A DNA stretch of 64,000 bases from Sanguibacter sp. HDW7. GTDB taxonomy: Bacteria > Actinomycetota > Actinomycetes > Actinomycetales > Cellulomonadaceae. The first letter of the stretch is position 1. Each line of letters opens with the position of its first letter. The position numbers and the translations under genes were made by a program. The notes beneath the pieces were generated by a model. It worked only from the letters and a program-made list of their open reading frames with translations. It made no database searches and was not told the DNA's origin. Where the stretch lies: positions 1,798,001-1,862,000 of the forward strand of contig NZ_CP049862.1 of the NCBI RefSeq assembly GCF_011300875.1, read 5' to 3'. This document shows positions 8,997 to 18,469 of the stretch, piece by piece.

Positions 8997-9025
8997 GCCG
9001 GACGGACGAACCCAGGAGGATCGAC

Positions 9026-9316
9026 ATGACCGGCTGCGGAGCACCCGTCCAGGACGGCCCCGTCGCGCTCGCGCCGGGCGCAACCGTCGTCGACGGCACC
9101 GTGACGCTCACGGGCGAGCCCGTCCCGGGCGCCTACGTGAGGCTGCACGACGCGAGCGGTGAGTTCACCGCCGAGGTCGTCACGGGCCCGACGGGTACGT
9201 TCACGTTCTACGCGCGGCCCGCTGCGTGGGAGCTGCGCGTCCTGTCGCGTGCCGGAAACACCTCGGTGGACGTCGACGCCGCCGAGGGTCGCACGACGGT
9301 CGCCGTCCCCCTCTAG
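9026..9316 (+). CDS. sseC: DUF1416 / SseC family protein
   Basis: A 96-residue protein with a predicted beta-sandwich, CNA-B-like pattern (GTVTLTGEPVPGAYVRLHD, then GTFTFYARP). It begins MTGCGAP, with one Cys close to the N-terminus. DUF1416 proteins (SseC1/SseC2 in mycobacteria) are encoded next to rhodanese sulfurtransferases, as here, but their biochemical role is not established. AGGAGG is well placed before the ATG. It is probably co-transcribed with sseA and may act as a carrier or accessory of the sulfurtransferase; that is inference from position. Confidence 0.8.
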   Translation: MTGCGAPVQDGPVALAPGATVVDGTVTLTGEPVPGAYVRLHDASGEFTAEVVTGPTGTFTFYARPAAWELRVLSRAGNTSVDVDAAEGRTTVAVPL

Positions 9317-9319
9317 TCC

Positions 9320-9339
9320 GACGGGCGTCGTCGCCCGTC
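9320..9339 (+). terminator. Short hairpin after sseC
   Basis: GACGGGCG-TCGT-CGCCCGTC starts 4 bases after the sseC stop. The 8-bp GC stem has no U tract, so termination is plausible but weakly supported. Confidence 0.4.
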
Positions 9340-9489
9340 CGGCCGGCAGCCACCGGGCGGACGGGAGGCGCGTCCGCCGGGTCACGTCGGGCGGTTCTCC
9401 TGATCCCGGCCGTGGCGACCCGGCGACGACCGTCGTCCGCACCCGACGACCCCTCGCGGTCGCGGGCGCGGGACGTCCGTCCGCACCAC

Positions 9490-9522
9490 GAGAGCCCCGC
9501 ACCTGGACGGTGCGGGGCTCTC
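9490..9522. terminator. Hairpin between convergent sseC and pflA
   Basis: Arms of 14 bp (GAGAGCCCCGCACC and its complement) surround a 5-base loop, 39 bases beyond the pflA stop. It can fold from either strand and probably ends both transcripts. Confidence 0.65.
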
Positions 9523-9561
9523 TGCGCGTGTCGGCGTCGACACGCAGGACAGATCGAGTGC

Positions 9562-10446
9562 TCAGTAGACGGTGAGGCCCTTGGCGCGGAACTGCTCGCG
9601 CACGCGGTCGACCTCGGCGTTCGACGGCGGCTGGGTGTCGCCGAGCTCATAGGGCATGCCGAGGCTGTCCCACTTGTCCTTGCCCATCTGGTGGAAGGGC
9701 AGGACCTCGACGCGCGTGACCGTCGGGAGCGTCGCGGCGTACTCGGCGACCTTCTCGACGTTCTCCGGGTCGTCCGTGAGGCCGGGGACGAGGACGAAAC
9801 GCAGCCAGACCTCCGTGCCGGACTCGGCGAGCCGGCGACCGAACTTCAGCGTCGGCTCGAGCGCGCGACCCGTGACCTTCTTGTACGTCTCCGGGTCGCC
9901 CGACTTCACGTCGAGGAGCACGAGGTCGACGTCCGCGAGCATCTCGTCGGTGCACGCAGCACCGAGGTAGCCCGAGGTGTCGATGGCGGTGTGGATGCCC
10001 ATCTCCTTGGCGCCCCGCAGGAGCGTCGCCGCGAAGGCGGGCTGCATGAGCACCTCGCCGCCCGAGAGCGTGATGCCACCCCCGGAGTTCGCGAAGATGC
10101 GACGGTAGCGCTTGATGCGACGCAGCAGCTCGGTGGCCTCGACGGGCTCGCCGTTGCGCATCGCCATCGTGTCGGGGTTGTGGCAGTACAGGCAGCGCAG
10201 CGGGCAGCCCGAGAGGAAGATCGTCATGCGGGTGCCCGGGCCGTCGACGGCCGTGACGAGCTCCCAGGAGTGGACCGAGCCGAGGAGTCCGGAGCGCATC
10301 TGCGCGAACTTCTCCGAGCGGTCCGCGTCGCTCAGCTCGAGGCCGACGAGGCCCGCTCCCGCGGCGCGGCCGACGGGCGCCTCGAAGCCCTGGTCGCCGC
10401 TCGCGCCGTCAGCCACCGCCGCCTGGGGCGTCTCCAGGATCGTCAT
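9562..10446 (-). CDS. pflA: Pyruvate formate-lyase activating enzyme (radical SAM)
   Basis: A 294-residue radical SAM enzyme that installs the glycyl radical on pyruvate formate-lyase under anaerobic conditions. The [4Fe-4S] motif CPLRCLYC (C81, C85, C88) is followed by HNPDT, then by GGGITLSGGEVLMQP (SAM-binding GGE) and TSGYLG. Compared with the 246-residue E. coli enzyme it has about 50 extra N-terminal residues rich in Gly and Ala before the conserved GSVHSWELVTAVDGPGTR. It is third in the operon after the split lyase genes. Its target is most likely the 82-residue glycyl-radical subunit, which is unusual because that subunit is a free protein. Confidence 0.93.
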   Translation of the reverse strand: MTILETPQAAVADGASGDQGFEAPVGRAAGAGLVGLELSDADRSEKFAQMRSGLLGSVHSWELVTAVDGPGTRMTIFLSGCPLRCLYCHNPDTMAMRNGEPVEATELLRRIKRYRRIFANSGGGITLSGGEVLMQPAFAATLLRGAKEMGIHTAIDTSGYLGAACTDEMLADVDLVLLDVKSGDPETYKKVTGRALEPTLKFGRRLAESGTEVWLRFVLVPGLTDDPENVEKVAEYAATLPTVTRVEVLPFHQMGKDKWDSLGMPYELGDTQPPSNAEVDRVREQFRAKGLTVY

Positions 10447-10539
10447 GTCGTCGGTCCTTCCTCGTGGTGCGCTGCCGGGTGCGGGTGATGCGTGCTGAGC
10501 GGGGCGGGGACCCGGTCCGGGCCCCCGCCCCCTAGTGTC

Positions 10540-10788
10540 TCAGGCGCTGTGGTGGAACGTGCGCGAGAGGACGTCGAGCTGCTGCTCGCGGGTGAGCTTG
10601 ACGAAGTTCACCGCGTAGCCCGAGACGCGGACCGTGAGCTGCGGGTACTTCTCGGGGTGCTCCATCGCGTCCTCGAGCGTCTCCTTGTTGAGGACGTTGA
10701 TGTTCGCGTGGTAGAGCCCCTTGACCCCACCGTTGGCGTCACGGGCGGCCTTCATGTCAGCGAGGCGCTCGTCGTAGGTCTTGGCCAT
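10540..10788 (-). CDS. Free-standing glycyl-radical subunit of pyruvate formate-lyase (GrcA-like)
   Basis: An 82-residue protein equal to the C-terminal glycyl-radical domain of PflB. The stretch [15 protein letters not shown] is followed by the radical loop RVSGYAVNF with G57 as the radical glycine and by the usual ending [15 protein letters not shown]. The first about 23 residues ([13 protein letters not shown]...) do not resemble PFL and form a charged leader. It has its own ATG and ribosome binding site (GGAAAGGGA). It resembles E. coli GrcA/YfiD, which repairs oxygen-cut PFL. Here the neighbouring pflB lacks this domain altogether, so this protein is probably an obligate subunit rather than a spare part. 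Confidence 0.88.
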   Translation of the reverse strand: MAKTYDERLADMKAARDANGGVKGLYHANINVLNKETLEDAMEHPEKYPQLTVRVSGYAVNFVKLTREQQLDVLSRTFHHSA

Positions 10789-10822
10789 GATGATTCCCTT
10801 TCCTGCGTATCCGTTGGTGGGG

Positions 10823-12928
10823 TCAGTCCTGCGGGACGAAGCCCGAGTCGAGGATGCCGACGAGGTTGCCGACCTGCTCCTCCTTGGTGCGACCGAGGCC
10901 GGCCGGGGTGATCGTGTTCGTCAGCGAGATGCCGTCGAGCGCGTCGTTGTAGTCGAGCTTGCCGACGGACATCATCGAGGCGACCATGCCGTGCGTGTCG
11001 GCGCCGTTCTCCGGGTTCGCGCCCGGCGCGAACGGCGTGCCGGCCTCGTGGCCCGAGGGGAACGAGCCGGTGGCCTTGCCGTAGACGACGTTCGACGTGA
11101 TCGTGAGGACCGACTGCGTCGGGATCGCGTCGCGGTACATCGGCATGGCCTTGATCTTCGCCATGACCGTGTGGACGATCGTCGCCGCGATGTCGTCGGC
11201 CTTGTCGTCGTCGTTGCCGTACGTCGGGAAGTCACCCTCGGTGACGTAGTCGACGATGAGGCCGGTCTCGTCGCGGACGGGCGTGACCTTGGCGAACTTG
11301 ATGGCTGCGAGCGAGTCCGCGACGATCGAGAGGCCGGCGATGCCGCAGCCCATCGTCCGCACGATGTCCGAGTCGTGCAGGGCCATCTCCATGGCCTCGT
11401 ACGCGTACTTGTCGTGGCTGTAGTGGATGATGTTGAGCGCCTCGACGTACGTCCCGACGACCCAGTCGAGCATGGCCTCGTAGCGGTTCCAGACGTCGTC
11501 GAACTCGAGCGGGCCGTCACCCTGGACGGGCTCGTAGCCGGCGACGATCTGCTTGCCGGAGACCTCGTCGCGACCACCGTTCATCGCGTAGAGGAGCGCC
11601 TTGGCGGCGTTGACGCGCGCTCCGAAGAACTGCATCTGCTTGCCGACCTGCATCGGGGAGACGCAGCACGCGATGGCCGCGTCGTCGCCCCAGCGCTCAC
11701 GGATCTGCTCGTCGGACTCGTACTGGATCGCGCTCGTCTCGATCGAGATCGCGGCGCAGAACTCCTTGTACCCGTCGGGCAGGGTCTCGTCCCAGAAGAT
11801 CGTGATGTTCGGCTCGGGGGCCGGGCCGAGGTTCCGCAGCGTCTGCAGCAGGCGGAACGACGTCTTCGTCACGAGGGTGCGGCCGTCCTCGCCGAGGCCG
11901 CCGTCGGACCACGTGGCCCAGTAGGGGTCGCCCGAGAAGATCTGGTCGTAGTCGATCGTGCGGAGGAAGCGCACGATGCGGAGCTTGATGACGAGGGCGT
12001 CGATCATCTCCTGCGCGTCGGACTCGGTGATCGTGCCCTCGGCGAGGTCACGCTCGACGTACGCGTCGAAGAAGCCGGAGAGGCGACCGATCGACATCGC
12101 GGCGCCGTCCTGCGACTTCACCGAGGCGAGGTAGCCGAAGTACGTCCACTGGACGGCCTCGAGCGCGGTGGCGGCGGGGCGACCGAGGTCGAAGCCGTAC
12201 TGCGTGCCGAGGTTCTTGAGCTTCTTGAGCGCCTTGACCTGCTCGGAGTGCTCCTCGCGGTAGCGCGCCCAGTGCTCGGAGAACGGCTGGTCGGTGACCG
12301 CGTCCTTGTCCTTGAGCTTCTCCGCGATGAGGAAGTCGACGCCGTAGAGCGCGACGCGGCGGTAGTCGCCGATGATGCGGCCGCGGCCGTAGGCGTCGGG
12401 CAGGCCCGTGATGATGTGCGACGAGCGCGCGGCGCGGATGCGGGGGGTGTAGATGTCGAAGACCCCGTCGTTGTGGGTCTTGCGGTACTTCGTGAAGATC
12501 TCCTTGACGGCGAGGTTCGGCTCCTTGCCGGCCTCACGGATCGCGGTCTCGACCATGCGCCAGCCGCCCGAGGGCATCATCGCGCGCTTGAGCGGCGTGT
12601 CGGTCTGCAGGCCCACGATGACGTCGTCGTCGGAGCTGATGTAGCCCGCGGGGAACGCATCGATGTCCGCGGGGGTGTCGGTGTCGACGTCGTAGACCCG
12701 GCGCTCGCGCTCGACGGAGAGGAACTCCTTCTCGAGCGTCTCCCAGACGCGCAGGGTCTTGGCCGTGGGGCCTGCGAGGAAGGACGCGTCGCCCTCGAAG
12801 GGCGTGTAGTTCCGCAGGATGAAGTCACGCAGGTCGACGGACTCGGTCCACGGACCGGTCTCGAACCCGCGCCAGGGGTCAGGGGTCGCCGCACCGTCGA
12901 TGGTGGGGCTGGTCTCCGTCGTCGTCAT
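10823..12928 (-). CDS. pflB: Pyruvate formate-lyase large subunit lacking the glycyl-radical domain
   Basis: A 701-residue formate C-acetyltransferase that converts pyruvate and CoA to acetyl-CoA and formate in anaerobic fermentation. The catalytic cysteine pair is in AIACCVSPM (C421-C422, matching E. coli C418-C419), and the pyruvate-pocket regions are intact. The protein stops at [14 protein letters not shown], just where the E. coli 760-residue enzyme continues into its glycyl-radical domain. That domain is encoded by the next gene after a 34-base spacer, in a different frame. The ATG at 12928 is preceded by CTGGAGA; an upstream in-frame start at 13030 would run through the promoter region. 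It leads the operon pflB-grcA-like-pflA. Confidence 0.92.
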   Translation of the reverse strand: MTTTETSPTIDGAATPDPWRGFETGPWTESVDLRDFILRNYTPFEGDASFLAGPTAKTLRVWETLEKEFLSVERERRVYDVDTDTPADIDAFPAGYISSDDDVIVGLQTDTPLKRAMMPSGGWRMVETAIREAGKEPNLAVKEIFTKYRKTHNDGVFDIYTPRIRAARSSHIITGLPDAYGRGRIIGDYRRVALYGVDFLIAEKLKDKDAVTDQPFSEHWARYREEHSEQVKALKKLKNLGTQYGFDLGRPAATALEAVQWTYFGYLASVKSQDGAAMSIGRLSGFFDAYVERDLAEGTITESDAQEMIDALVIKLRIVRFLRTIDYDQIFSGDPYWATWSDGGLGEDGRTLVTKTSFRLLQTLRNLGPAPEPNITIFWDETLPDGYKEFCAAISIETSAIQYESDEQIRERWGDDAAIACCVSPMQVGKQMQFFGARVNAAKALLYAMNGGRDEVSGKQIVAGYEPVQGDGPLEFDDVWNRYEAMLDWVVGTYVEALNIIHYSHDKYAYEAMEMALHDSDIVRTMGCGIAGLSIVADSLAAIKFAKVTPVRDETGLIVDYVTEGDFPTYGNDDDKADDIAATIVHTVMAKIKAMPMYRDAIPTQSVLTITSNVVYGKATGSFPSGHEAGTPFAPGANPENGADTHGMVASMMSVGKLDYNDALDGISLTNTITPAGLGRTKEEQVGNLVGILDSGFVPQD

Positions 12929-12964
12929 CGCCGTCTCCAGTAGTTCGCTCGATCGTCGTGTGAT

Positions 12965-12976
12965 CTTGGAACCAAG
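12965..12976. promoter_or_regulatory. Palindrome upstream of the pfl operon
   Basis: CTTGGAACCAAG is a perfect 12-bp palindrome 37 bases upstream of pflB, in an A/T-richer patch (12960-13010) that probably holds the promoter. It could be an operator for a redox or oxygen regulator. It does not match the FNR or Rex consensus that I know. Confidence 0.4.
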
Positions 12977-13153
12977 GTACTGAGAAATACGTAGGATGAC
13001 TTGGGACCTTCGGCCGTCCCGAGGCCCCATCCCCTGAGTCGTGCGTCACACGTCTTCTCGCTGGTCCCGCAAGGGTTTCGGCACTCGCCGGGCGCCCATC
13101 GTCCCAGCCTGCCAGCGCACGCTCCCCCGCGGTCCTGGGACACGCTGACAAGA

Positions 13154-13180
13154 CGCCCGGACTGGCGTCGACGCCGGGCG
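13154..13180 (-). terminator. Possible dxs terminator hairpin
   Basis: CGCCCGG and CCGGGCG flank a 13-base loop that overlaps a second palindrome, GGCGTCGACGCC. It lies just beyond the dxs stop. Apart from this and the pfl promoter, I see nothing definite in the gene-free stretch 12929-13197. Confidence 0.3.
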
Positions 13181-13197
13181 CCGGCCCGGCCCGCAGC

Positions 13198-15069
13198 TCA
13201 GCGGCCGAGAGCCCTCACGACGTCCGCGACGACGTCGCCCGCCGACATCCGGTTCGCCTCGACGACCTGGTCGCGAGACGCGTGGTCGAGGAACGCCGTC
13301 GGCAGCCCGACGGTCCGCACGGGAGTCCGCACACCGTCGCGCGCGCACGTCTCCGCGATCGCCGCACCGATGCCGCCCGACGCGAGGCCGTCCTCGAGCG
13401 TCACGACGAGGTCGTGCTCGCCGGCCGCCTTGACGACGCCCGACGGCACGGGCAGCACCCACGTCGGCGCGAGGACGGTCGACGGGATGCCCAGCGCCGC
13501 GAGCTCTGCGGCCGCAGCGAGCGCCGTCGGCGCCATCGAGCCGATGCCGACGAGCAGGACGCGCACGCCCTCTCCCGGGTGCTCCGCAAGGACGTCGACG
13601 TCGTCGAGCGTGCCGACCGCGCGCAGCGGGTCGCCGAGCGCGCCCTTGGGGTAGCGCAGGACCGTCGGCGCGTCGTCGACAGCGACCGCGTCGCGCAGCG
13701 CCGCACGCATCGTGGGCTCGTCGCGCGGGGTCGCGAGACGCAGCCCCGGGACGATCCGCAGCATCGCGAGGTCCCACATGCCGTTGTGGCTCGCGCCGTC
13801 GTCACCCGTGATGCCGGCGCGGTCGAGCACGAAGGTCACGCCCGCGCGGTGGAGCGCGACGTCCATGAGCACCTGGTCGAACGCCCGGTTGAGGAACGTC
13901 GCGTAGAGCGCGACGACCGGGTGGAGCCCCGCGAACGCCATGCCCGCGGCCGCCGTCACGGCGTGCTGCTCCGCGATTCCGACGTCGAAGGTCCGGTCCG
14001 GGAACTGCTCGGCGAACGGTGCGAGGCCGACCGGTGCGAGCATCGCGGCCGTGATCCCGACGACGTCAGGGCGCGAGCGGCCGATCTGCACGATCTCGTC
14101 GGCGAACACGCTCGTCCAGCCGAAGCGCGACGGCGCCACGGGCAGGCCCGTCTCCGGGTGGATCTGGCCCACCGCGTGGAAGCGGTCGGCGATGTCCTGC
14201 TCGGCCGGCGTGTAGCCACGGCCCTTCTCCGTCATGACGTGGACGAGCACCGGGCCGCCGTAGGCCTTCGCCGAGGCGAGCGCGCGCTCGAGAGCCTCCG
14301 TGTCGTGCCCGTCGACGGGCCCGACGTACTTGAGGCCGAGGTCCTCGAAGAGGCCCTGCGGCGCGAGCGCGTCCTTGACGCCCTTCTTGAGCGCGTGCAG
14401 CGCGTCGTACGCCATGCGGCCCGGGATGCCCGAGCGCGTGAGCGTGCGCTTGCCCCATCGCAGGAAGTCCTCGTACCCGCGCGTCGTGCGCAGCGTGTCG
14501 AGGTGGTGGGCCAGGCCGCCGATCGTCGGCGCGTAGCTGCGCCCGTTGTCGTTGACGACGACGACGAGCCGCTCGGTCTCCGAGGCGGCGATGTTGTTGA
14601 GGGCCTCCCAGGCCATGCCGCCCGTGAGCGCCCCGTCGCCGATGACGGCGACGACGTGACGGTCGGTACGGCCCGCGAGGACGTTGGCCTTCGCGATGCC
14701 GTCGGCCCACGACAGCGACGTCGACGCGTGCGAGTTCTCGACGACGTCGTGCGCCGACTCGGCGCGGCTCGGGTAGCCCGAGAGCCCCTCCCGACGGCGC
14801 AGCGCGGAGAAGTCCTTGCGTCCGGTGAGCAGCTTGTGGACGTAGGCCTGGTGGCCCGTGTCGAAGACCAACGTGTCGCGCGGGGACTCGAAGACGCGGT
14901 GCATCGCGAGCGTCAGCTCGACGACCCCGAGGTTCGGGCCGAGGTGGCCTCCCGTACGAGAGACGGACGCCACGAGGAACGCGCGGATCTCCGACGCGAG
15001 CACACGGCACTCCTCGGCGCTGAGACCCCGGAGGTCCTCAGGTCCCTCGACGTGCTCGAGCAGGCTCAT
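13198..15069 (-). CDS. dxs: 1-deoxy-D-xylulose-5-phosphate synthase
   Basis: A 623-residue thiamine-diphosphate enzyme that condenses pyruvate and glyceraldehyde-3-phosphate, the first step of the MEP isoprenoid pathway. The ThDP motif [16 protein letters not shown] starts near residue 140, the early active-site region [17 protein letters not shown] lies near 37, and the transketolase motif [15 protein letters not shown] lies near 420. The C-terminal transketolase domain is complete ([13 protein letters not shown]). A GTG at 15129 would add 20 residues, but it overlaps the -10 box TAGAGT; the ATG at 15069 follows GGGGACGG. The length equals the family norm of about 620-640. Confidence 0.95.
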   Translation of the reverse strand: MSLLEHVEGPEDLRGLSAEECRVLASEIRAFLVASVSRTGGHLGPNLGVVELTLAMHRVFESPRDTLVFDTGHQAYVHKLLTGRKDFSALRRREGLSGYPSRAESAHDVVENSHASTSLSWADGIAKANVLAGRTDRHVVAVIGDGALTGGMAWEALNNIAASETERLVVVVNDNGRSYAPTIGGLAHHLDTLRTTRGYEDFLRWGKRTLTRSGIPGRMAYDALHALKKGVKDALAPQGLFEDLGLKYVGPVDGHDTEALERALASAKAYGGPVLVHVMTEKGRGYTPAEQDIADRFHAVGQIHPETGLPVAPSRFGWTSVFADEIVQIGRSRPDVVGITAAMLAPVGLAPFAEQFPDRTFDVGIAEQHAVTAAAGMAFAGLHPVVALYATFLNRAFDQVLMDVALHRAGVTFVLDRAGITGDDGASHNGMWDLAMLRIVPGLRLATPRDEPTMRAALRDAVAVDDAPTVLRYPKGALGDPLRAVGTLDDVDVLAEHPGEGVRVLLVGIGSMAPTALAAAAELAALGIPSTVLAPTWVLPVPSGVVKAAGEHDLVVTLEDGLASGGIGAAIAETCARDGVRTPVRTVGLPTAFLDHASRDQVVEANRMSAGDVVADVVRALGR

Positions 15070-15127
15070 GCCGTCCCCGTTCCCGGTCGCGCCCCGGGCC
15101 ACCGGGACGTACGTGTGCTGACCGTCC

Positions 15128-15133
15128 ACTCTA
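15128..15133 (-). promoter_or_regulatory. -10 box of dxs
   Basis: TAGAGT on the minus strand gives a predicted leader of about 50 bases ahead of the dxs ATG. It decides against the upstream GTG at 15129. Confidence 0.45.
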
Positions 15134-15154
15134 CGTCGGGACGGCTCCCGGACG

Positions 15155-15192
15155 CGCCACGGGACGTGCCGCGTGCGGCACGTCCCGTGGCG
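15155..15192 (-). terminator. Hairpin after the Pit operon
   Basis: Perfect 18-bp arms with a GT loop lie 34 bases beyond the stop of the small Pit-partner gene and upstream of dxs. This is the likely end of the phosphate transport transcript. Confidence 0.7.
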
Positions 15193-15225
15193 GAGCGGTG
15201 CAGATCCGCGGATCCGCGTGATGGA

Positions 15226-15465
15226 TCAGTGGCCGCCGGAGACGATCCAGACGATCCCGACGACGACCGCGAGGGTGACGATCCCGAAGGTCACGCCGGC
15301 AAGGGCGCGGCCGCCGGCCGTCACCGCGAGCGTTCCGTCGGGACGCACCTCCGTGCGGGCGAGGCCCTTGAGGCCGAGCGCGAAGAGCGCGGGCAGGCCG
15401 GCTCCGAGCGTGAGGCCCACGAGGAGGACCTTGACGAGCGAGACACCGATGTCGGCGAAGATCAT
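15226..15465 (-). CDS. Small membrane protein accompanying Pit phosphate transporter
   Basis: A 79-residue protein with two hydrophobic segments (about residues 8-32, VSLVKVLLVGLTLGAGL, and 55-76, VTFGIVTLAVVVGIVWIV) separated by a charged loop. It starts 11 bases after the Pit stop and has a GAGAGGA ribosome binding site, so it is co-transcribed with the transporter. Small proteins of this kind follow Pit genes in many actinobacteria; the function is unknown. A role in assembly or regulation of the transporter is inference from position only. Confidence 0.7.
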   Translation of the reverse strand: MIFADIGVSLVKVLLVGLTLGAGLPALFALGLKGLARTEVRPDGTLAVTAGGRALAGVTFGIVTLAVVVGIVWIVSGGH

Positions 15466-15476
15466 GGACGGTCCTC

Positions 15477-16757
15477 TCAGGCGGGGGTCGCGATGCGACG
15501 GTGGGCGGCCTCGTCGGCCGTGCCGGACACGAGGTCGGCAGGCAGCGGGACCTCGGGGGCCTCGTCGAGCACGGTGACGGTCGCGAGCTTCTCGGCCGGG
15601 GCGGCGGGCTCGAGGCCCTCCTCCCAGTCCGCGTTGACGTTGTCCGGGTTGACCGGGGCCTTGCGCGAGCGGAGCCACATGACGAAGCAGCCCGCGACGA
15701 GGATCGCGAAGACGACGAGCATGCCCGTGGCGCCACCGACGGAGCTGGCGATGAGCCACGCGACGGCGCCCATGACGGCGGCGGCGGGGAGGGTGACGAG
15801 CCACGCGACACCCATGCGACCGGCGACGCCCCAGCGCACCTGGGCACCCGGACGACCGACGCCCGAGCCGAGGATCGAGCCGGTCGCGACGTGCGTCGTC
15901 GACAGCGGCAGACCGAGGCTCGAGGACGTGAGGATGATCGCGGCCGACGAGGTCTCCGCGGCCATGCCCTGCGCAGGCGAGATCTCGACGAGCCCCTTGC
16001 CGAGCGTGCGGATGACGCGCCAGCCGCCGAGGTACGTGCCGAGGCCGATCGCGACGGCGCACGCCGCGATGACCCAGAACGGGATCGTGTCGTCGGCGGT
16101 CACGGAGCCGTGCGCGACGAGGGCGAGGAAGATGACGCCCATCGTCTTCTGCGCGTCGTTCGTGCCGTGCGCGAGGGAGACGAGCGACGCGGAGCCGACC
16201 TGGCCCCAGCGGAAGCCCTTCTCCTGCGTCTTCTCGGGGACCGTCGCGACGATGCGGTGGACGACCCACGAGCCGATGCCGGCGACGAGGCCGGCGACGA
16301 CGGGGGCGAGCAGCGCCGGGAAGACGATCTTCGCGACGACGCCGCTCCACAGGACGCCCGACGTGCCGAGGCCGATGAGGGCCGCGCCGATGAGGCCGCC
16401 GAAGAGGGCGTGCGAGGAGCTCGACGGGATGCCGAGCAGCCAAGTGAGGACGTTCCACAGGATCGCGCCGACGAGGCCGGCGAGGACGATGCGGAGCAGG
16501 TCCTGCCCGCCGACGCCCTCGAGGTTGACGATGCCCTTGGCGACCGTCGCAGCGACGGCGACGGAGAGGAACGCACCGACGAGGTTGAGGACTGCGGACA
16601 GCCCCACGGCAACCTTGGGCTTGAGCGCACCGGTCGCGATGGACGTCGCCATCGCGTTGCCCGTGTCGTGGAAGCCGTTCGTGAAGTCGAAGGCAAGAGC
16701 GGTGATGATCACCAGCAGGAGGATGAGGGTCTCGGCCACGTGTCCATTGAGGGTCAC
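15477..16757 (-). CDS. pit: Pit-family inorganic phosphate transporter
   Basis: An approximately 426-residue integral membrane phosphate:cation symporter (PiT family). The N-terminal repeat carries the signature AFDFTNGFHDTGNAMAT and the C-terminal repeat SLGLPLSTTHVATGSILG, the two inverted halves of the family. About ten hydrophobic segments are visible, and the C-terminus is a cytoplasmic acidic tail. The GTG at 16757 has GAGGCG close upstream; a GTG at 16775 is also possible. PHO-box-like 11-base repeats lie at 16822-16870. A small membrane protein gene follows. PiT carriers are usually low-affinity, so phosphate control would be of interest. Confidence 0.9.
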   Translation of the reverse strand: MTLNGHVAETLILLLVIITALAFDFTNGFHDTGNAMATSIATGALKPKVAVGLSAVLNLVGAFLSVAVAATVAKGIVNLEGVGGQDLLRIVLAGLVGAILWNVLTWLLGIPSSSSHALFGGLIGAALIGLGTSGVLWSGVVAKIVFPALLAPVVAGLVAGIGSWVVHRIVATVPEKTQEKGFRWGQVGSASLVSLAHGTNDAQKTMGVIFLALVAHGSVTADDTIPFWVIAACAVAIGLGTYLGGWRVIRTLGKGLVEISPAQGMAAETSSAAIILTSSSLGLPLSTTHVATGSILGSGVGRPGAQVRWGVAGRMGVAWLVTLPAAAVMGAVAWLIASSVGGATGMLVVFAILVAGCFVMWLRSRKAPVNPDNVNADWEEGLEPAAPAEKLATVTVLDEAPEVPLPADLVSGTADEAAHRRIATPA

Positions 16758-16821
16758 GGGACGCCTCGTGTCCACCCGCTCGACACGCTGCGGCGCCAGA
16801 TCACGTCGAACACGAACGACC

Positions 16822-16870
16822 TTTCATGCCTCGTTCATCTTGCGTTCACCTTGAGGCCCTCGCGTTCACC
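16822..16870. promoter_or_regulatory. PHO-box-like direct repeats upstream of pit
   Basis: TTTCATG, GTTCATC and GTTCACC follow each other with exact 11-base periodicity (16822, 16833, 16844), and another GTTCACC lies at 16864. GTTCAYC-N4 repeats are the recognition unit of Streptomyces PhoP and mycobacterial RegX3-type phosphate regulators. The array lies 50-115 bases upstream of pit and also upstream of divergent guaB1; pit is the likely target. Confidence 0.6.
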
Positions 16871-16972
16871 TGGGAGGGGTTCGGCGGGCACGTCCATGCA
16901 CGTAGGACCGAGGTCCCGGCCCTCTCCCGCTCCGCCTGGCGCGGGAGAGCACCGCGCACCGGGCCACGGTCG

Positions 16973-18433
<1,461 letters not shown>

Positions 18434-18440
18434 ACGGGCA

Positions 18441-18469
18441 GTCGCCCGGCGTCAGCGACGCCGGGCGAC
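18441..18469. terminator. Hairpin between convergent guaB1 and methyltransferase
   Basis: Perfect 13-bp arms (GTCGCCCGGCGTC and its complement) enclose an AGC loop. The stop codon of the minus-strand methyltransferase lies inside it. Confidence 0.65.

Noticed and set aside
10789-10825. The pfl split as a sequencing error or pseudogene
   Set aside because: Both parts keep all catalytic residues, the small gene has its own start and ribosome binding site, and a single base change would not rejoin them. It is kept as a caveat in the finding.
10781-12943. A 720-codon open frame on the plus strand opposite pflB
   Set aside because: It is antisense to a well-conserved enzyme, has an Arg/Asp/Val-rich composition typical of GC-rich shadow frames, and shows no motif.
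15069-15129. GTG at 15129 as the dxs start
   Set aside because: It overlaps the TAGAGT -10 box and lacks a ribosome binding site; the ATG at 15069 fits better.
13282-16854. An 1190-codon open frame on the plus strand opposite dxs and pit
   Set aside because: It spans two unrelated genes and their intergenic hairpin, and is a low-complexity shadow frame.
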